11,598 bases of DNA from Zancudomyces culisetae (taxonomy: Eukaryota > Kickxellomycota > Harpellomycetes > Harpellales > Legeriomycetaceae): the NCBI GenBank assembly GCA_001969505.1, contig LSSK01000165.1:1-11598 (forward strand). The letters are read 5' to 3'. This document shows, piece after piece, positions 7,443-11,598 of the stretch (the stretch's first letter is position 1; every line of letters begins with the position of its first letter). A model generated the notes under the pieces. That model was not told the DNA's origin, did no database searches, and saw only the letters and a program-made list of their open reading frames with translations. The translations under genes were made by a program, and so were the position numbers.

Positions 7443-8960
7443 CTAAACAAAAGAAATTGCCAATTCAAGCGTCCATACACGTCGACACCATAGCTTGATG
7501 TCTATTCGCAACCCCTCTTCTCCTTCCTCTCCGCTATTTCCACCCACGTTACTCTTTCCCATGTTGACGTTCCTACGTTCCCACCAACACTTGCGCGCAG
7601 GTTTTTTGAAAAACAAAAATAATTTTTGTGAAACCGAACTCACACCACCGCCAATATCATCATCATAGCTACTACCACTACTACTCCCTACCGAATTCTG
7701 GATAATTGGCTGCATTGCTACCAGAGATAAACTGCTAATACTCATCCGATTGTCCTCGAGCTTGCGATATCCCCACCGGCTCTGTAAATTGAACCCACTA
7801 CAACACAGCATCTCTATTAGCTGTTGCTCTACTCCCCCCGATCCTGCTCCCGATCCTGCTCCCGATCCTGCTCCCGATCCTGCTCCCGATCCTGGTTCCA
7901 ATTCTAACTCCAGGTTTGCGTCATTACTACTGACACTTCCACTTATACCATCTTTATTGGCGCTCCCATGTATAATCGAACTAAGTCCCTCAAATACCAG
8001 ATCTGACTTTACGAGCAGCTCTCCACATTTAGTCTTTGCTCCTTCAATATAGTATCCGTTTACATTTCCTATGTCTCCTTTACACTTTCCGCTATTAGGA
8101 ATCACAAAATATTCTAAATCCTCCTTCAACATTATTACCGCCTTTTGTCTAGACCCTATTCCAATTCCCAATCCCATGCCACCCGCTATCTTGTTGTACT
8201 CTGCTTGCCGTGAGTTCATTTCTTCCCATTCATTACTGCCATCCTCTTCTTTAATAACACTTTCTTTATAAAACCTAAACACATACTCTAACAGACCTAC
8301 ATCTACATCCACCCAGTAAAATTCTATTGGAGCCAACACTCTACTTCTTCTCTCGCTCTCGTCTTGCGCTTGTTGCTCTTGGCTGTCTTGTATGACCTTG
8401 TTTGGCTGTGCATTGTTGCTGCTTTCTGTACAGGTATCAGTATCTTTTGATTTTGACTTTTTTTTTGTCTTTGTTCTAGAGCCTTCGTTGCCTGCTAAAT
8501 GTTCTCTAATCGCTCCTGTTGAATATTCGGTTTCCAGATCCACCCTGGCAGTTCCCAAGAGCCCTCCTCCTCCCATTCCTCCCATCATACCACTACCGTC
8601 ATTTCCACGTCCCCCTCCACTTACTCCGGCCGCCGGAAACATCATTGCGAGCAGTGTTTCGGGAAATCCGTCAAGGACTTGTTTATCCAGCACATATTTT
8701 CTACCTCGAATGTCCAGTCCGATTTTATCTCTAATGCCGTCCCTACTACCATCCCTACTGCTTCTACCTGAATTATCGCCCTGGTTATTACGATCGTGGT
8801 TGTTGCTACTGCTCTTTTGCAGGTTGGGATCAAATGAGCCTGCTGAACCAGCATATCCGCCTAAATTTACATTGCCCAAATCTTCTTCCTCGCCTTCTGC
8901 CCTGCTACCATACCCTGCGTACGCCTGTGTAGGTATGGCTGATGTAATTGGCGAATTCAT
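7443..8960 (-). CDS. Whi2-like BTB/POZ-fold protein
   Basis: The single exon encodes 505 residues. The ATG at 8960 is the first in frame after a TAG at 8978-8976. Family-type blocks in order are: the start of a BTB-like fold (79-110; DKIGLDIRGRKYVLD, then GFPETLLAMMFP); its continuation after an insertion (210-231; EFYWVDVDVGLLEYVFRFY); RQKAVIMLKEDLEYFVIP (271-288); KCGELL (311-316); and a C-terminal region with MLCCSGFNLQSRWGYRKLE, NRMSISSLSLV, QKLFLFFKKPARKCWWE and WCRRVWTLEL. These blocks match my memory of fungal Whi2-type proteins. In budding yeast, Whi2 acts with the plasma-membrane phosphatases Psr1/Psr2 in the general stress response and restrains TORC1 under low amino acids; that role is inferred here. 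The blocks are separated by low-complexity insertions: a Ser/Asn/Arg-rich N-terminus (about 48-78), a Gly/Met-rich then Lys/Gln-rich insertion (about 112-208), a GSGA repeat (357-376) and a Ser/Gly loop (about 423-444). The gene converges on eIF2B epsilon. Confidence 0.85.
   Translation of the reverse strand: MNSPITSAIPTQAYAGYGSRAEGEEEDLGNVNLGGYAGSAGSFDPNLQKSSSNNHDRNNQGDNSGRSSRDGSRDGIRDKIGLDIRGRKYVLDKQVLDGFPETLLAMMFPAAGVSGGGRGNDGSGMMGGMGGGGLLGTARVDLETEYSTGAIREHLAGNEGSRTKTKKKSKSKDTDTCTESSNNAQPNKVIQDSQEQQAQDESERRSRVLAPIEFYWVDVDVGLLEYVFRFYKESVIKEEDGSNEWEEMNSRQAEYNKIAGGMGLGIGIGSRQKAVIMLKEDLEYFVIPNSGKCKGDIGNVNGYYIEGAKTKCGELLVKSDLVFEGLSSIIHGSANKDGISGSVSSNDANLELELEPGSGAGSGAGSGAGSGAGSGGVEQQLIEMLCCSGFNLQSRWGYRKLEDNRMSISSLSLVAMQPIIQNSVGSSSGSSYDDDIGGGVSSVSQKLFLFFKKPARKCWWERRNVNMGKSNVGGNSGEEGEEGLRIDIKLWCRRVWTLELAISFV
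7839..7898 (-). repeat. 12-bp tandem repeat encoding GSGA units
   Basis: Four exact copies of CGATCCTGCTCC (plus strand, 7839-7886) are followed by a degenerate fifth to 7898. On the coding strand they give Gly-Ser-Gly-Ala repeats at residues 357-376 of the Whi2-like protein. Identical DNA copies point to a recent expansion that may vary between strains; the unit length of 12 keeps the frame. Confidence 0.9.
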
Positions 8961-8978
8961 TTGTGGTTTTTCTCGCTA

Positions 8979-9010
8979 TCCTTTTTTGTTTCCTTTTCTT
9001 TTTCCTTTTC
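8979..9010 (-). promoter_or_regulatory. Purine-rich leader before the Whi2-like start
   Basis: On the coding (minus) strand this is a nearly pure A/G tract about 20 nt upstream of the ATG, with blocks such as AAAAGGAAAAAG. It resembles the leader of the neighbouring eIF2B epsilon gene. Whether it acts in transcription, as a nucleosome-poor promoter tract, or in the mRNA leader cannot be told from sequence. Confidence 0.4.
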
Positions 9011-10092
9011 ACCAGAGGTAAAGGGTGTAGTGTTTCTATTTATGTCGACTACATTACCAACAACAAAAAAATATAGAAAAAATTTTCTGTTTTAGCCACT
9101 ATCACTTTGGTAACAATACAGTCCATTATGTGCCCAAAATAAATTAGGCTTGTCTATTTTATGCCGTTTTACGTAAATTCTCATGTTTTTTCGTGCCTTT
9201 TTCTTTCCCTTTCAAATTTAGTGCTATTTTGAAAAATCATTCAATAACTGCATCTACTAAGCAATATAAAATAGGATCAAATAAAAAACCGACATCTCAA
9301 AAGGATTATGACTTTAATGAGTAGTTGGCCATTACAGCAACTACCAAAGCTAACGTGTATTTGAAACGAAATCTCGCTTGCACATACTCCAAGATAGTTT
9401 TTGGTTAAAGAAAGTATAAACACCTCTCTCTCACCGTTAATTGTCTATATAATCCAAGTAATGTGGTTATAGATACCCAGGATGAACGAAAAAGGAAAAC
9501 CCAGAAAAGGCGATATTTTGTCTCCGTCTGCCGCTATGTTCGTATATCTGTAAAAACGGTATGTGATACTAATAGTCTGGGTACCCGAGATTGAAGTAGA
9601 TTATTTTACTAGAGCACCTCAGTATTTGCAGTTTTATCATTATTATTTTTTTTCTCTGATCAACAAACTTTGGCTTAGTACATTACCAGATTTCTATAAA
9701 TAATGGAGTAAAATTGTTGGGTAGCCAAAAACACATTTGTAGTACAAGGAAAAGCGTATTTCCAACTGCAAAATAATAGAGTAGTGTGTGTGCAAGAGTG
9801 GTATTTAGAGAGAGATAAAAAATCATTCAGGCTGAACTTGGTATTAGTACCAGACTACAAAATATATTCATGATATTATTCTGTACACATTTTACCCAAC
9901 ACACATTTCATCCACTTGGTCAAGGGAGTTTTTTTTTTTCCACTTTTCTTCTCATTAAAGTAATAACCTCTCAAATTACCTCCTTATACGTGGGTTTATT
10001 TTCTACCAGATTTCACAAACGTTGGACACAAACAAGGTCATTCAAAACAAAGTATATATTGGGTTGTTCTCTTTCCTCATTTATACCTCACT

Positions 10093-10119
10093 CCCCTTCC
10101 CCTTCCCCTTCCTCTTCTC
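10093..10119. repeat. CCCCTT pyrimidine repeat
   Basis: Three tandem CCCCTT units are followed by CCTCTTCTC, giving 27 nt of pure pyrimidine on the plus strand. The tract is intergenic, about 670 nt upstream of the lyase start. Confidence 0.75.
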
Positions 10120-10788
10120 AAAAAAGAAATCTATATTTTCTGGAATAATAAAAAAAAGCACCCCACTTATTGTGTCTTTCAGCGCCTCGTTTAAAACCCA
10201 TTAGTTAACACAACTTATCTTTGTTAATTTTGTTAGTTTTGTATAGAATAGGAGAATAATCAGAAATTAAAACTATAAGCGCAATTGAAGTTGATATCAT
10301 ACACTCGACCTATTTTTTCTTTTTTGCCTTAATAAATTTTAGCTAATCAATGGCCAAACTCACCAAAAAAAACAAATGCTCAATAAACCCGTTTGATGGT
10401 TAAATGTGACACCAATATTGAGTTTACATGCACGCTCTTTTTCAATTAAACCAAATAAATAAATATGCTCTTACATAAACAAATAAAACAAAATAAACTG
10501 GTGAAGATTTCTCGCAAAAAATTTTCCCTAAGTTTGAACAAACACATTTCAAGATAAACTCTCCCAAAATTGTTTGGAGTTTCTGATACCGCTTTACACA
10601 TTTGTTTGTAAAAATCAGCAACACCTTTAAAGAATTACCTAGTTTAATGATATTAACCCAATTTGCTTCCGCGTCAATTTAGATATCTTTTAGTAGACAT
10701 TATAAACTTGCTCTTAATTTGGTTTATCTTATTTCCAATTTAATAATTTAATAAAATATTTCGTATAACAATAAAAAAACTAAACATA

Positions 10789-11543
10789 ATGATGCTTGGG
10801 AGACCACATCTCAAATCTGTTGCCCGCGTCCTCCCAAAACTATTTTACAGCTCCACCGCGGCACAAACTAGCATTGGCGCAGCAAACGAACGGATTAGAA
10901 GATCGCTGTTTTATGGTAAATCCCGCTTTTGTCTAACTCGCTCAATATTTTAGTCAAAGAAAGCATGCTAAAACATAGAAATGTTGTTCTCATCCAAACC
11001 ATTCTCTACATAGTGCCTGTTAGTGAGGAGAAAAAAATCCAAAAATCTTTAAAAAGCAAAGCCGACTGTATAATCTATGATATGGAAGATGGCGTCTCAA
11101 TAAACAGAAAAGGGAAGGCCAGAGAGCTCGTTCTTACAGCATTACAGGTACAGTGTCTCTTTCAACTAACTTAGAATAAAAAAAATGGTGTTAATTATCT
11201 TTTAGTTTAGCACTCTTTCAACTTTTTTGCTTTTGTCATCTGCAGATTGCTGTAAGGTAATATATGCTACATGATATATTGATCAATTGTTATGTTTATG
11301 AAATTAGAGTGATAGAGACCACAAAGCTGACTTGGCTGTCCGAATTAACTCGGTTGGATCAGGTAACAAAAAAATACCGCTATTTTATGATTTTAGATAT
11401 GCAAACATTACTCCTACTAAACGGAATGTAATACACAGAGAAACAATCCATTATCTGCAATCATACTGCTGCAATAAACGCATAAAATAATAAGAATTAA
11501 ATGTAAACATTTAGGCTTAGAATTGGATGATTTACAAGTCATA
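10789..11543 (+). CDS. CLYBL: Mitochondrial CitE/CLYBL-type lyase (HpcH/HpaI aldolase family), partial, at least four exons
   Basis: The visible exons are 10789-10915, 11014-11147, 11308-11362 and 11515-11543; the next intron opens at 11544 and runs off the window. Together they give 115 residues, about the first third of the usual 320-340. Residues 1-26 (MMLGRPHLKSVARVLPKLFY and on) are basic, hydroxylated and free of acidic residues, as in a mitochondrial presequence. Family blocks are RRSLFYVPVSEEKKIQKSL (38-55), ADCIIYDMEDGV (59-70), KARELVL (77-83) and AVRINSVGSGLELDDLQVI (97-115). These match citrate-lyase-beta-like proteins, which use Mg2+ and bind a CoA thioester; D/E residues of the DxEDG segment and the arginine of RIN belong to the active site in the family. 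Animal CLYBL cleaves citramalyl-CoA in itaconate (C5) breakdown; the fungal substrate is not fixed by this sequence and could be a related acyl-CoA such as malyl-CoA. Introns 1 and 2 each have an alternative splice model. A second ATG follows the first directly. Confidence 0.85.
10916..11013 (+). other. Intron 1 of the lyase gene (alternative acceptor inside)
   Basis: Donor GTAAAT at 10916 and acceptor ACATAG ending at 11013 restore LFY|VPVSEEKK, the family pattern. A nearer acceptor, ATTTTAG ending at 10953, follows a good branch site (CTAAC, about 10932-10937). Using it would retain 60 nt in frame and add twenty residues. Confidence 0.65.
11148..11307 (+). other. Intron 2 of the lyase gene (possible microexon inside)
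   Basis: Donor GTACAG at 11148 and acceptor ATTAG ending at 11307 give ALQ|SDRDHKADLAVRIN, with the same spacing as I recall for human CLYBL. A strong pyrimidine tract and CTGCAG end at 11245, and a GTAAGG donor lies six bases later. ATTGCT (11246-11251) could therefore be a six-base microexon, adding Ile-Ala in frame. Confidence 0.6.
11363..11514 (+). other. Intron 3 of the lyase gene
   Basis: Donor GTAACA and acceptor TTTAG enclose 152 nt rich in A and T. The intron splits glycine 106 after its first base (G|GC) within the conserved VGSGLELDD segment, which strongly supports the junction. Confidence 0.8.
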
Positions 11544-11598
11544 GTAAGTAACACATTTATCCACTTTACTTTTTAAACACTACTCGCCCTCTCTTCAT
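11544..11598 (+). other. Start of intron 4 of the lyase gene, running off the window
   Basis: A consensus GTAAGT donor follows the ATA codon of DDLQVI. After the donor, no AG acceptor occurs before the window ends, so the next exon must lie beyond it. Confidence 0.7.

Larger units (their letters stand above)
8961..10788. other. Gene-free 1.83-kb divergent promoter region
   Basis: The region lies between the divergent starts of the Whi2-like gene (minus) and the lyase gene (plus). The open frames in it, up to 92 codons, are low in complexity or lack any domain. It has a CCCCTT pyrimidine repeat (10093-10119), several T or A homopolymers (for example near 9645 and 9930) and a 7-bp inverted match (TACCCAG near 9475, CTGGGTA near 9579). 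No tRNA or small nuclear RNA signature was recognised. Confidence 0.5.

Noticed and set aside
8392-9021. Plus-strand frame of 209 codons opposite the Whi2-like gene
   Set aside because: It is a Pro/Ser/Leu/Phe-rich shadow of a Gly/Ser-rich, purine-rich coding strand. The conserved Whi2-type blocks are on the minus strand.
9475-9585. TACCCAG/CTGGGTA inverted match as the stem of a small RNA, with GTATGT and TACTAAT nearby
   Set aside because: Only 7 bp pair over about 100 nt, and the donor-like and branch-like words are 10 nt apart, too close to be an intron.
9663-9690. tRNA A-box-like text (TGGCTTAGTACA)
   Set aside because: There is no B box (GGTTCGANNCC) downstream and no acceptor stem.
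9870-10204. Two overlapping plus-strand frames of 92 and 60 codons
   Set aside because: They overlap in different frames, are Phe/Ser/Pro-rich because of the pyrimidine repeat, and match nothing I recognise.
10929-11174. Single-frame 81-codon reading of the lyase region as a separate small gene
   Set aside because: It reads through intron 1 and into intron 2. The middle part is simply exon 2 of the spliced lyase gene.

Overview
The window looks like nuclear DNA from a fungus. It is AT-rich, its genes carry GT-AG introns, and two of its proteins resemble families I know mainly from fungi: a Whi2-like BTB protein and a secreted cysteine-rich protein with a GPI-type tail. The sequence alone does not fix the lineage. 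Long intergenic spaces and introns of about 70-160 nt argue against a compact ascomycete yeast. No mobile-element gene, CRISPR array, rRNA or convincing tRNA was found.

Layout. Positions 1-1038 hold no supportable gene. A three-exon minus-strand gene (1932 to 1039) encodes a 236-residue secreted protein with a signal peptide, twelve cysteines and a hydrophobic C-terminus. A 2.97-kb gene-free stretch follows (1933-4903), with low-complexity tracts and one hairpin. The plus-strand gene at 4904-7360 encodes translation initiation factor eIF2B epsilon, the catalytic GDP/GTP exchange subunit, with an unusually long acidic linker. It converges on a minus-strand gene (8960 to 7443) for a Whi2-like BTB protein; only 82 bp separate the stop codons, so the 3' ends of the transcripts probably overlap. 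A 1.83-kb gene-free stretch (8961-10788) separates the Whi2-like gene from a plus-strand gene starting at 10789. That gene is cut by the right edge and encodes a mitochondrial CitE/CLYBL-type lyase. I rebuilt four of its exons from splice sites and family similarity.

The genes do not form a pathway or cluster. eIF2B (general translation control) and Whi2 (in yeast, a partner of Psr phosphatases that restrains TORC1) both belong to nutrient and growth control, but their adjacency is not evidence of joint function. The best leads are gene-structure questions: alternative splicing at the first lyase intron, a possible 6-nt microexon, overlapping convergent 3' ends, purine-rich leaders on two neighbouring genes, and a composition shift inside the eIF2B epsilon gene. 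I found no convincing new biological system.
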